Positions 13,421-25,930 of a stretch of 64,000 nucleotides of DNA are shown here, piece by piece. The stretch is from positions 17,529,119 through 17,593,118 of the forward strand of contig HG738138.1 in the NCBI GenBank assembly GCA_000499405.2, written 5' to 3'. Source of the DNA: Onchocerca volvulus (Eukaryota > Nematoda > Chromadorea > Rhabditida > Onchocercidae). Position numbers and translations under genes: made by a program. How positions within the stretch are numbered: position 1 is the first letter of the stretch; each line of letters begins with the position of its first letter. Below the pieces are notes generated by a model. It ran no database searches. It saw only the letters and a list, made by a program, of their open reading frames with translations, and was not told the origin of the DNA.

Positions 13421-13468
13421 AGTTCTACTTGGGTAAATTGTTTTATGTTTGAATGATTTAAATTTAAA

Positions 13469-15721
13469 TTAATTGACAGAGCCAATATTGCTAGTACCAA
13501 AAACAACTGCTAGCGGGATTTGGGTGATGATCGATCCGAGTACGTAACACAGTTGAGCTTCTCCGACACCATACGACTTGTTTTTCATTGTATATAGTAC
13601 GACCTGTAGATTTGTTAAAACACGTATGGGCATAACTAATAAAGTTAATGAAAGAACTTTATTTTATCCGTATCTTTAGAACTGCTTGCATAGGTAAGGA
13701 TGTCAGTTTGGCATTATCTTATGCGGAAATCTTAATTCAGAAAGGCGAATTCTTACTTGGAGTTCTGTTTTTTTTTCACTCTCGTTATTTACTGTCACTT
13801 GAGATGTTATTTTCTAGATTTAATTGATTTTCTGGAAAGTATAAGCAGTATTAAATATACTTGAAAATGAGTGGCGAGAAATGCAGCTTGTATAGCAATT
13901 GATAGGATAATACAGAAAGATAGGCCATGGATCATGCCAAGAACTGTAGCTACAACGACACCTGCACCTGTGCTTGCGGCTAACAAATTTTGCCTTTGCG
14001 AATATACGGTTGATGGGGAAAGTTCCGGATCCACCTATGAAGAATTCACAAGTTCCTGTTGGAATTGCATTTCATATCAATTCATATCTGTGGCTATGCA
14101 CATTTTCGGATTCCGAAAAATCAAACAAATCAAAATTTAGGATAGAATTTAAAAATTTGGAAACATAGGACTTTTTTTTTTTTTCAGACTTACCATCAAT
14201 GCTAGAATGAGTGGTTGGATGAAATTGACTGATGGAAGGGTTGAAATCAGTCGATACCCCATCATGTGCCCTAAACACGAACCGATTGCGAGGCCCAAGC
14301 CGAATAAGTTGACACGCCGTTCAGTTTCATCCAATGCTGCAAGATAATATCACTATTATCACCGTTATCAGGAAGTTCTTTATTTTATGCAATAAATTAA
14401 ACATGTTGAATTTAATTATTGAAATCGTTTAATCTTTTTTTCATCGTTCGTAAGAGCCTATTTATCACTGAATCTAATTTAAATGCTTTCATATAACAAT
14501 TTTTCTGAAATTCCGAAATTTAAATCCAAGTTTGAATTTGAAAAATTACCTGCGTTTTTTCTAAATGTAAGATAAACATGACATGGCAATAAGATTATCA
14601 GCAGTAATTCCCACCACCAGTCAAATATTTTTCGGTAAAGCATTCCTAACACAAGTGCACCGGAAATTTCTCCTGAAATTATGATGCGCAGTCGAATCTA
14701 GTTCTAGATATTCTGATTAGGTAAAAAGCCTTAGTAAATATTTGCTACTTTTAGAGTATTTAGTATTTCATCAAATACCTGCACTGATTCCAATTGAAAG
14801 GACAGAGCAGCTTAAATACAATTCTAACAAGTTGTTGCGGAATTCTCGATCGCTTGCATCCAATGAGCTCAAGTCCTGTACTGCAGTTTGCACCTGCAAA
14901 AACTTTTCTGATTAGGAAATTTTCTGTGGGAGCTTTGGAATATCAAGTAAAGTAATAAATTTTCTCGAAGACTAATTCAATGCACTTCAAAAACTCTTAT
15001 ATAATTTGTATATTTTAATTAAGTAGTGAAATTTTAATTTGACATCCTGTTATACTGCAAAGAGCAATTCTTAGAACTTATGAACGTTTTATTGGAGTTC
15101 TGTTGAAGTAGAGATAGGATTAAATTTAAAAAAAAATAATTAAATTAAAAAAAAAATCCAAGTATTGAAATTTAAGCTTTAGTGTTGTAGAACATAATTT
15201 TGTCATAGCAAATTGCTTAATTATGCTGTTTTAATCAAATATTTCAAAAAAAAAGGAAAAAAAAAACGGGAAATTTTCTTTGGACGAACGCTGTCAGAAA
15301 TTTCATAAACAATTGGTTCAGCATATTCGCGTAGCTTTTCTGTAATTCGCACAGCTTTCTGTCCCAAGCTTATTATTCCATCGTAAATCTGGAAGTATTA
15401 TTAATCCGGTTTCAAATTTTCTATAATATCTGAAAATTAGATTTCTGGCAAATGAATTATGACTATAGTTATGCGATGTCCATAAATGTAAATATTCATA
15501 TATATGTATGTGCAGGCAAATAATTAAGTTCAAGGAATTTGTCCTGATAAATATGATTTTATCAAACTATTAACTGAAAGCGATGTAAAGTATATCTAAA
15601 TTTATTTATAAACTAATTCCAAAAATTATGATTTATAAATTTCTAAAACCGCAAGGCATCGGCGTCGCATTGTTTCAACAGTAGTTTCAATTTGTTCAAC
15701 GTAACGATATGCCACTTCCAT
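13469..15721 (-). CDS. BAX-inhibitor-1-like (TMBIM6-type) multi-pass membrane protein
   Basis: Eight exons join in frame: 15650-15721, 15290-15388, 14779-14893, 14550-14672, 14194-14336, 13861-14034, 13757-13813, 13469-13603, for 305 residues. BI-1 proteins sit in the ER membrane and influence calcium leak and cell death. Recognition rests on the core LDETERRVNLFGLGLAIG, matching the HETEQKRLGLLAGF region of BI-1, followed at the expected spacing by VYSQRQNLLAAS (YARRRSYLFLGG in BI-1). Hydrophobic segments lie near LLELYLSCSVLSIGISA, ISGALVLG, WWWELLLIILLPCHVYL, GLGLAIGSCLG, FIQPLILALM, STGAGVVVATVLG, FCIILSIAIQAAF and YVLGSIITQIPLAVVFG. It is about 70 residues longer than vertebrate BI-1, with a soluble amphipathic N terminus. 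An acceptor-like TATTCAG ends 6 bases before the ATG; another in-frame ATG at 15739 would add six residues. The family is moderately certain, the exact orthology is not. Confidence 0.62.
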
Positions 15722-17284
15722 TTCTACTGAATAGTACATAATTTCAGAGCTTTATTTTAAAGCTGTTTTAAGCAGTGATTTAAATATCATTCATTAATTC
15801 AGTCCATCTATTTTGTTAAAATTCATTGTAAATTGTAATGATTAGTTGAATAATTCTTGAAATAAGTTAAAATCAATTTCAAGCTATAAGATAACAGGTT
15901 ACCCTACTTCGAGTACAAAATAGATTGAATCACTCTTCCTACGTATAAAGGAACTTTCCACAATTAAACGCCCCAGTCAGCAAGAATTCACTGAACAATG
16001 AAGTATGCATCGCAATGTTTTAGCTTTTTATTACGTTTTAAAAGAGAATAAAATACACATATGCTAATGCGATCCTGAACTTTTGCATAAATAAATTGCT
16101 ATCCTCTCGAAACTGTTAAAAATATTCTTTAATTTCAAGTGTTAAATAAATTGTAAGAAATGTTCTGTAATTTTGATCCATAGCTGGGAGAATTTTCTCT
16201 TTTTTTGTTGGCGCTCATTTGCTTGAATGTCCAAAATATAATTTCATGTACAACGTGTCGTCTGGGCAGTACGCCAGAGTTTTAAGTGAGGCGTTGATAA
16301 CTGGTTTACTTCTAGAAATTCACAGAACCATTACTATTTTGGAATGACAATGTTTGTAAACAATGCAATCATACAAAAACAGCCATCTTCAGTACCACCA
16401 AAATTCATTGATTTTCTTGCACTGTGAAACGTTACGGTGACGGTGGCCCAATCGTTGCTCATACCTGTTATGTGCGCGTATTTTTTTGTTGATCGATTAT
16501 AATTTTAAAGTACGATAGTGATAATAATAATTGTTATTAATCTCATTTACTACTGATAATAGTAATGGTAGTAGTAATAGATAAATAGTCTTAATAATAA
16601 ATAAGTGAAAAGATCAAATTTACTGCAAAAGAAAATGTCATTTTTTTCAATTAAGATTGTAAATTAAATAAGAATATGATAGAAATGGCTTCAGTTGAAA
16701 TATAAAGGCTTTGGAAATGGCCTAAGTTGAAGAAGTTAGGATGTTAAAGTACTCCAAGTTACTTGTTTTCGTATTCTTAATATTTGTCGAATCAATATTC
16801 TGTTGAAGTCGTAACATCTCTTGCCAAAGGCTTAGCTTATTAGAAGAACGCCGCATGAGTAGCTTACTTGTTTGCACCTGTTCTCTCTATAAACTCTTCT
16901 TGTGGAAAGGATATTAAACAATAGGGGCAATCTTCCAATTATTTTTGAATTACTTGTTTGCACGTTTCATTGAGTCACCTCTTTGCTAACACCGATCATG
17001 ATTAGTTTCTGTGTGTCATTTGCGTTACTTAAGTCAATCATTCCTTGCTTGAATTCCAATCATTATTAGGGGAATATGTATCGTATCGCTGATTGCTATT
17101 GAATTGTTCATGTCTCGTTTATTATCTTACGCGCGCATTTTTGTATACGAACCTAAGCCACATTCCATTTGATTCTATCTGATTCTCTGTAACGGAAGCA
17201 GCAATGTAACATTCGTAGGATTTTTTATTTCTATTTTTTGTTTTTTAAAATGGGATTTGTTTGAGATTGCTGGTGAAAAAGAAA
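15722..17284. other. Divergent spacer between the BI-1-like gene and umps
   Basis: About 1.5 kb of AT-rich sequence with no recognisable exon, probably carrying both promoters. Simple triplet-like AT runs (for example AATAATAAT at 16520-16570) are present. No TATA or initiator element could be chosen with confidence. Confidence 0.5.
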
Positions 17285-20200
17285 ATGTCAGGTACTGGCG
17301 ATATGATCGACGATCGATTACTGATGAAGGAGCTGAAGAATGTGGGAGTGTTCAAATTCGGTAACTTTACGTTGCAAAGTGGTCAGAACACCCCGATCTA
17401 TATAGATCTACGTTTACTCTTCACGTCGCCCAAAGTGCTTGTGAGTTTTCTCTTTAATTTTTTGTTTCCTGCATATAATTAGTATCTTTGCTGTAATCCA
17501 AATTACTTCCAACATACATTACAACAGACATCATTCCTGCAATCCATAACGTAAAATTAGTATGCTACATCAAAAGTTTTCGATTATGAAATCATTTGTT
17601 GTGTATATCATGGTATTTCACTAAGCATTATCATATTATTAAACAGTGGAAAAATTTGTTTATTTGTCGATAATGATTATGCTAAATTGCTTATGTTACC
17701 AGCATGAAGCAGATTTATAAGTTAAGTGCAACGTCAAACGTTAACGAGCATTTATAAATTAAGTCAGGTGGACATCTATAAGTCAGATCAGCTTTCTTCA
17801 TTGAATTTCGGTTTCTTCTGTTTTTCACTAGTTCGAAATGGGGCATCTGATTCTTTGAAATTTAAATTAAGATTAGGACTTATTAAATTGAATGGAATTA
17901 TTTGAATTCTAGAGGTTGACAACGGATTATATGTGTGCTCTGATAGCAGCGAAGAATCTAAAGTACGATTATATCGTTGGCGTGCCATATGCAGCACTAC
18001 CATTTTCGACGGTATGTTCTAGTTAAAAAAACATCTTTTTGCTAGTTTTTATGAAGATGATAGAATACAACTGCTATTGTTATGATAACAAATAAATTTC
18101 TTTCACTTTAATAATTTGTTCAATATACAATGTTGTGTTTTCACTAGATTATTGCTGATCGATTGGAAAAACCAATGTTATTGAGGCGTAAAGAAGTGAA
18201 GTCGTATGGCACGAAGAAAATTATCGAGGGCAATTATGAAGCCGGAAAACGAGCTCTGATCATTGAAGATGTTGTGACTTCAGGTCTGGTTTCTTGTTTA
18301 TACTTTTCCAAAAAATTCGAACGAGTATGCTGGTATCAATTACTTACTGTTCGGTTAATTCGCAAAAATATGAAAAAGTGGAGAAGAATATTTTCAAATT
18401 GTGTATGTTTATTTTATTTGCTAATGATTTTCAGGTGGAAGTATCTTGGAAACGGTTTTTTCATTACGCAGCGAAGGTTTGATCTGTAGCGAAGCCATAT
18501 GTGTGTTGGATCGTGAACAAGGCGGTCCGGGATATCTCCAGACTGATGGGATTACTTTATATAGGTTGATTTTTAATCGTTTCAAGTTTTAAAAAGTATT
18601 GATTTGATACACATGACTGTGTTTTTGTCTTTTTTTTTTCTTCAAGTACTGATTCAATACACATGACTTCATTCAGCCTACTTTGCAGTATTGTGATTAG
18701 AAATAAAGCTGAATTGAATTTGACATTCAATCAACGGAAATTCATTCAATTTCCTTTTTCCTCCCCACTCTTTTTTTGATACAAAGGGATAGCGAATTGT
18801 GATGTTTTCATGAGTAGCTTTCAGAAAATTCATTTTTTGTAGTGTTCTTGGAATGAACAAAATACTTGATTTCTTAATCGATGTCGGCACCATTACTACA
18901 AAAAAGAAGGAAGACATTCTATATCAGTTAACACTTCCTCCACCATCAGTCGCAAAAAAGACACAGTATAGTGATGATTGGTCATTAGCATCGAGGAAAG
19001 GCTCTACATCAAATTCTTTAAATAAAAGGCTGCTGGAAATAATGAACAAGGTTGATATTTAATTTTAATTTAATTCGTTTGTTCAGTTTTTCAGTTTCGG
19101 CAGACAATATATGTTATTATGTTAAGGATTGCTTTTCACTTATTTAAGATAATTATACTTGACACTTTTCAAAGTGCGATGTTTTTTATGCAAAATTAAA
19201 AGTTAATGTGCAATTTTAAAAAGTAAAGACAAGCAAATCTACTACATGTAAACTAATTTGGCACTTCAACATTAATCATTATCTGATAGTTTGAGAGAAA
19301 TGATATTTTACTTCTATTCAAAATGAGTAGTAAAGAAGGAAGAAATTGTCAACCTTTTTATTTTCAGAAAGTACATAGATATTTTTTAAAGTATTTTTTT
19401 TTTACTTTCAGAAAAAAACATGTCTGTGTTTAGCAATTGACATCACCAAATCTGAGGAAATCATACAAATTATTGAAAAGACTGGCGGTTATGTCTGTGC
19501 TGTAAAGTTGCATGCTGATGTGATCGAAGATTTCAGTGATGCATTTGTGCAGAAACTTACATCAATGGCTAATGATCTTGATTTTATCATTTTTGAAGAT
19601 AGGTATGTTAACACTCAATTTTTATAATTAAATTATACAAGCATGATAAGTATACTCTCACAAGTGACTTGAAAAATTTGAGATGTCTATTTGATATAGA
19701 ATACATATAAAGTACATTTAAAAGACCAATTTTCTTATTTTTTAGAAAGTTAGCTGACACTGGCTACACGACGAAATTGCAACTCACGAAAGGACCGTTC
19801 AAAATAGCATCCTGGGCACAAGTTGTCTCTGTACATGCTTTTTCTGGGCAGTCTGTTTTGAATATTTTAAGAAAGGTTTGTTGCATTTTATTCAAAAGCA
19901 ATATTTGTGGGATTTTTTCTTTCGAAAATTCGAGCGCTTCAAATTCGAGTTTGAAAAAATTTTTGCGCGTTAATGCGAAATTTATTTCCCATCTTAGCAT
20001 TCGGTTCGAAAAGACAAACATGATACATTTTATCTCTCTATGGCGTCATCAAGTAGATATGAGTAGTTTCATAGTGATGTTGTTTTGACAATTTAGCGCT
20101 TGTATAATTATTTAATATGTGTTTCTGTGTTACATATTCAAGTTAAATTTAATGTTTCCCGTTACTTGTTAAGATGGAAAGGATGATACGATTAGATGAA

Positions 20201-21201
20201 AGTGGACAGAGGAAAAAACCCTCAGAAAATTATTTCTCTTCAGATTGTTAATCAGCCAGAGACAAAGCTTACTGGTTGTTTATTGGTTGTGGAAATGAGT
20301 TCTGATGGAGCCTTCACTAATTCAAAAGAATATTTGAACGGTAGCAAATGATAAAATAATTTTATTTTGAAATTGAAATAGTCACTTTATTTCCTTTCAT
20401 CCTTATCTCAGCAAATTATGTTTAATTATTTTCGTATATATTTGGCACACTATCAAAGACAGTGCTTTTTATCATAAAGAATTGCTTGGGCTTTTCGCAA
20501 AGAGAAAAGCAGAATCAATAATAATTTAAAGCAATATAGTTGTATCAAGACTTTGTTATAAATATGAAAATTTGCTGCTTGTTTTTGATAAATATTAGAT
20601 TTCATTACTGAAGTGAATTTTAGAATCCCAGTTTGCATCGAAATGTAAGTAATTCTTGGTCTTTTATCTGTTTTTCAGCGGCATTGGAATTGGCAAAAAG
20701 TAATCGTGATGTCGTAAGTGGATTTATTTGTCAGAAGCGTTGTGCGGATATACCAGGTTTTCTCTACTGGACTGCAGGTAGGGAATAATAAACAACTGTT
20801 TTTATTATAACTGCTTTTAGGTCAGTTTTGTTCTGGACCCTTTTATAATTGATCTGGGCTTTTCAATTTTTAATTATCAAATGAATCTGTTCAAATTATT
20901 TTTGAATATGTAAGAAAAAAACTTTAGCTTTTGGTTTTGAAGGTGTTTTCTTCGAATGATTATTGATGGGAATTGTGAATCGTTTGCTAAAACGGATGCT
21001 GTTACAGGAGTTCATATGGATGCAATGAGTGATGGAATCGGTCAAAACTGGCGCACAATTGACAATGCAATAGATGTGGATGGGAACGATATAGTGGTAG
21101 TGGGACGAGCAATTACTGGTGTAACTGATATCAATACTCAAATCCGACGGTACCGTGATGCTGCATGGGAGTCATTCATTAACAGACAGCAAAACCATTG
21201 A
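17285..21201 (+). CDS. umps-1: UMP synthase: orotate phosphoribosyltransferase fused to OMP decarboxylase
   Basis: The bifunctional enzyme converts orotate plus PRPP to OMP, then decarboxylates it to UMP, the last two steps of de novo pyrimidine synthesis. Ten exons join in frame: 17285-17440, 17913-18011, 18148-18283, 18435-18564, 18843-19050, 19412-19602, 19746-19875, 20244-20340, 20679-20777, 21008-21201, for 479 residues (human 480). The N-terminal OPRT domain (about 1-215) shows [28 protein letters not shown] and the PRPP loop [13 protein letters not shown]. The C-terminal OMPDC domain (about 220-479) shows [20 protein letters not shown], the catalytic IIFEDRKLADTG with the D-x-K-x-x-D charge network intact, [19 protein letters not shown] and [10 protein letters not shown]. 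Family residues expected for both activities appear present, so it should be functional. The start is the ATG at 17285; the longer upstream frame lacks an ATG. Confidence 0.96.
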
Positions 21202-23233
21202 GAAAAATTGCACTAATACTTTTACTAACGTCATTATTTACATCAGACAGAAATAATAATCTAGCTGAGGAGAGCAGGGATATATATTGGGAAAAACAGA
21301 AAACGCAGGAGATACTTTAAGACAGCGATCTCTGTAATTATACAAGGCAAGTTTTAATGGCTGTATAAGAATCAAAGCGGATGACGAAGAAGAAAAGACC
21401 AAGAAATCTAAATAATTTTGTTGATATAACCTAGTATAAAATAATTAATTGCTTTGTCATCTTAAATCTTTTTCGTGCGAATTCTGATTAAATTTAACGA
21501 GTATCGAAATTAAATTCAGGCGTTATGTATGATGTATTGTTATCGCTATCTGTTTTCACTTACACATTATATATATCCCTCGTATTCGTTTTTCTTTTTT
21601 GTTTTATTTGGTTGTTTTTTTTTTGAAATTCCTTTTTTTTTTCAAATTTAACAGCATTTTATAAAGATTTCTTTGATTACTGATTTAAAAATAAATGAAC
21701 TGCAGTTCAGAAATCCTAATTAAAAGCGCAATAGAGTTGTCAAATGTCCAAAATGGGCGAGGTATAGTTGTATTCAATAAGAATGCGGCAGTTGACTGAT
21801 TGTATTTTTATAATTCAGTATATGAGGAATTCCAATCGTAAAGGAAAAAATCCTTCAACAGCATTATAACGAATTAAATCGTTAACTATTTAACATAGAT
21901 AAATTATTATATTTATTTGTTATTTTGTTCAAATTTGCATTATTTGCAAACAATGGGAGATTTCTTTTGTACATTATCTGAGTATAGTATGCGTGCTGGT
22001 GTCGCTTCTATAAATTGAAAAATGAATTGTTGGCCTTTTCCAGTAGTTTGTTGGAAATGTACGCTATGAACATAGTTTGAGTTCCTGAGTTATGACACTT
22101 GAAGCTTGCGTTCTATTATTCATTGATTACGTCGTATATGAATTATATGAAATTTCATGATTAGTTTCATCCAACAATCTGGAATATATACTTTGCATTA
22201 TTGGAAAAAGATCAAAAGGAAACATAGAATGGATTATGAATTGGAAATTTAGAATTTTTTAGTTTTGTCTTTTAGAGGTTTCTTTTTAATTTTAAAAATT
22301 AAGCAATTCTCGTGCCTTCTTTTTGATGAGAGAAATCGCAGTCTGAGAGTTCGGTTTCAATTCAAGTTGTACATCTGTGAAATTAAATTGTTGAATAAGA
22401 GACTACTGATCCTAACAAAAATAATTGTTAGCACTAAAGATAGTGCTGTATTGGTCCTTTCTGTGATCTTCGATAGATTTATTGTTATTGATGCTGCTGA
22501 AGAAATTTCAAATTTGGAACCGATAAGTATATCCGAAGTTCTTATAAATGATGAAATCACTTCTAATATTATTGCTAATGTGGTGAATTTCCACTAAGCG
22601 TTTGAGTTAATAATTTCCAAGTTGGCTTTGCTACACAGAGAAGGAAATTGGGTAAAGAATTTTTGAAAAGCAAAAAATCATTAGAAGAAAAAATTAACTA
22701 ATTTTTGTCGTCGGCAAAGTGATGCAACATTCAAGGTTATGAAAGAAGTTAAGTTGAAAGATGTATATATGATATCAACCAGCACTGTCATCTGTAATAA
22801 TATCTGATCACTTCCATCACAAAAACATTATACTGCGAGATTTTTTTTTTCTTTTTTTTGTAGAGACCGTCAATACATTATCATTTTCATCAAGATGAAT
22901 GAAAGAAATCATTGAAACAGTTACCTGTAAGTTTGCGTACATTGGATTTTTCAAATGTACATCATGCAATCCTATTTAAAATGTCAGAAATTTTTTTATG
23001 ATTGCAATCCTAACTTTTTGCTATTTAGCCAAATGAGTAGGTGATATATACACGTATATCCTAATTGCTCGAAAATTTGATTTTTCTTTGAAAGAAAAAT
23101 CTAAGCCTCCATATATAAGCTAAAACACTTTTGTACTGTTGCAGGACAGTAATGAAAGTAATAAATTCTAACTGCTAATGTTTTGTTAAATTTTAAGAAT
23201 TTAAAAAAAAGTGATGAAAAGAGAGAGGAATGT
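21202..23233. other. Intergenic, umps to ABHD17 relic
   Basis: About 2 kb. The early part is probably the umps 3' UTR, with T-runs near 21590-21640. An open frame at 22265-22597 and its mirror at 22357-22560 on the other strand have no family resemblance and a composition like the surrounding AT-rich DNA, so neither is called. Confidence 0.45.
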
Positions 23234-25930
23234 ATGGAAGATTGTTCACAATCAACGAATCATTTTGAGCTTCACTATGCAAATCCGGAAGCGATTCAGC
23301 AAGCATCAAAAAGGCATGGATGTGGTTGCTGCCAATTTTGCATGCTTCTTTTGAAGGTTTGATTCATAATTCTTTTTGCAAAATCATTTGTAACTTGATC
23401 TCTCATTTACGATCGTGAATTATTATATTATTAATTTCAATTAAACTATTTCGTTTCCAGTACACTGGTATATTGTGCAATGTATTTTGTTGTTCACTAG
23501 TACCAGAAATGATTACTCGAAAATTAGCGTTTCATCCACCAAGCAAAGGACGAACATACATCATATGCGCAAAGAATGCCCGTGGTAATCTTGTGCGAAC
23601 CAATAATGTCAAAAAGGTATTTTCAATCGAAAGTAGAAAAAAATTGTTAAAATAAAGAATGTATGCAAAACTAGAATAATTCTTGATAACAGAATATTGA
23701 CATCAATGCATATTTTCCAGCAGAAATTTTCAGAAGTTTTCATTAACCAAAACTCGAAATCCCAGGCGCCAAAATTTATATCATTGAAGTTGGAAGCAAA
23801 ACATTTCACTGAAGGATCGCCAGTTCCAGTAGAAGATATTGAGATCGTAATAATTAAAACAAGACACGACTGATATCCACCGATTTTGAGGATCGATGAT
23901 TTAATTTATGAGTCTAGTGATGAATCTAAAAATTTAATTGGATGCTTCAGTACATTTTGTAATTTCTGAATTCTACTGATTTGAAGCTATTGCATTGTTC
24001 TATTTGTTCTGTCTTCTTTAATCCAAGCCGTTTTTGAATATTTAAAAGAAAGATTAAATCAGTGATAATTTTCCTTTTTTCTTGTAAAATTAAATATATT
24101 TTCAACAGACTTTACTTTTCCAGTTTTACTAATTCAAATTTCACTCTTCCCTCTCAACTTTTAATTAATCCTCTTTCTCCCTGTATAGATTATTTTCAGT
24201 GAAATTTCCTGCAAATTCATTTTAAATTATGAAATAATGTTTCTTTTATATTTAGATCTTTTAGGTTGTATTATTTTCATAATCAAACTGTTCAGATTTG
24301 GAATGTTCTTTTCAACCACATGAAATAAATTTTAGGTAAATGTTCACTGATAGGAAGCGAACACAGTAATTAGGAATAGGAAGCGAACACAGTACACTTT
24401 TCAGATGTTAGTGATACTGAACTATCAATACTGAAACCTGTCTGAATTGAAATTTATTCATTCACAACAAGAGAATCTAACATGCAGTTGATTTTCTGAG
24501 ATATCGTAAGTATATGGCGTACATAATGATAGATTTGCAATTTCAACGTAAAGATTTGCAAATCCTGTGAAAATCTAAGTAGTGGATAGAATAAAATGGA
24601 TGATTAATTCCTTTTATCATTAAATTTCTCCAGACTGGTTGTTCTACCATATATAACATGCACTATGCTCGGTTGTTTGTTTTAAAGAAATTGAATGAAT
24701 TTTAGCCCACAGGATATTTTCAGGAATATCTCTGATTTGTTGCAAATAGATTTATATGCTTACGATTATTCCGGATAGAGTATTAGTGCTGGTAGCCTAT
24801 CGAGAAAAAAATCTACGCTGATATTAAAGCTGCTTATAAGCATATTTCTGAATCTCGAAGACTGCATGTTCGAGTAGGCCTTCTACTGCTGAAGAATGCA
24901 TTCATGAAAAATTTACTTTCTTATCTCTTAATTCATGACTTGAATCGCTAGTAATAACATGTGCTGGATCTCATTAAGATTGACTGGAAATTATGTGGAC
25001 CGATAATATTATCATAATCAGTCAGTGAAATGAAGTAACGAATGAGTATAAGTGTGAATGAAGTAAAAATAGGTAAGAAAATTTGACAAGTTAAGTAAGA
25101 ATGGATTTACCCTTGGGACTTTGCAATAACTTTATTTTATAAAATCGAAAATCGACAAAATATTTTCAAACAAGTATTCAAATCTCACGACAACGTATAT
25201 TAATTAATGGAATACATTCATGGATAATGAGCGAATAGTTCCAGACTGCATTACCTGGCTACAGTATCGGTACTGCACCAACAGTTTATATAACTTCCAA
25301 ACATCCACCGAACTTTTGTGTGATCGTACTCATCGCATCATTTGCATCTGGCCTAAGATTGAGCGGAAAGGCTAAGCGAACTTCGTGTATGGATCGATTT
25401 TTAAAGTGTATTTTTTAATTTCTGAGTTGAAATTTTCAAATCAGAGTTTTTAAATTACTTTGAAATTTTCAAGAACTATAAGGAAGTTTATGTTTACACG
25501 AACTTTACACAAACTGTGTTTACACAAGTCTGCAACTAGGACAAATAAGCCAGAAATCTCAAATTTAGCTTTATTTGAAAATTTTCGGAAAATTATTTTT
25601 TTCAATTGAATTTGATTTTGAATATTAATTTAAAATTTCTGGAAAAAATTGTTCGAGAAATATTATTACTTTATTCTTCTACTTGTTTTACTTCAGCTTA
25701 CCTTATTTTATTTTTTGAAGTTATGACAGAAGTGCAGAAGTCAATGTACTTCTATTGATTTCTCACGGATTTATGGATATGTTGCACCAAAAAGTTATAG
25801 TGAAATATTGGTAGGACAGTTTCCACGTGTTGTCGCGCCATTCTCTGTAGAACACGCCAGTCATTTGACTGTATTTTCTGGACATTTTCCCTCTGTACTC
25901 ATTCGAATCCGTCATTTGCTATTCCATGAA
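23234..25930 (+). pseudogene. Decayed ABHD17 (FAM108)-type alpha/beta hydrolase
   Basis: ABHD17 proteins are membrane-bound protein depalmitoylases with a Cys-rich palmitoylated N terminus. Three spliceable segments, 23234-23356, 23461-23616 and 23721-23873, give a 143-codon frame containing the Cys-rich block LCNVFCC, RKLAFHPPSKGRTY and FISLKLEAKHF, then a TGA at 23871-23873. Colinear remnants follow: SKNLIGCFSTFC near 23925-23970; LLQIDLYAYDYSG near 24735-24780, followed by TAG and then, in another frame, ADIKAAYKHISESR; YSIGTAPTVYITSKHPP near 25260-25320 with SGLRLSGKAKRTSCMDR; and SIDFSRIYGYV plus VVAPFSVEHASHL near 25765-25900. The nucleophile-elbow serine and the catalytic-histidine region can still be seen, but stop codons and frame changes separate the blocks. 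It could still make a truncated N-terminal product. The first exon before the Cys block has no recognised homolog. Confidence 0.72.
24350..24393. repeat. Direct repeat, 19 bp, two copies
   Basis: The unit ATAGGAAGCGAACACAGTA occurs at about 24350-24368 and again at about 24375-24393, inside the ABHD17 relic. It is probably a local slippage duplication. Confidence 0.6.

Noticed and set aside
13425..13440. Stretch CTTGGGTAAATT resembling the reverse complement of the nematode SL1 leader
   Set aside because: Only about 11 bases match, and there is no donor or snRNA-like downstream sequence; it lies in the CCDC97 3' region.
22265..22597. 110-codon plus-strand ORF between umps and the ABHD17 relic
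   Set aside because: An equally open frame exists on the opposite strand and neither resembles a known protein; rich in Ile/Leu/Lys as expected by chance.
25720..25800. Frame reading VNVLLLISHG, resembling the LLFSHG oxyanion strand of ABHD17
   Set aside because: Its position after the nucleophile block would break colinearity; the overlapping frame SIDFSRIYGYV fits the expected C-terminal IDFSHG region better.
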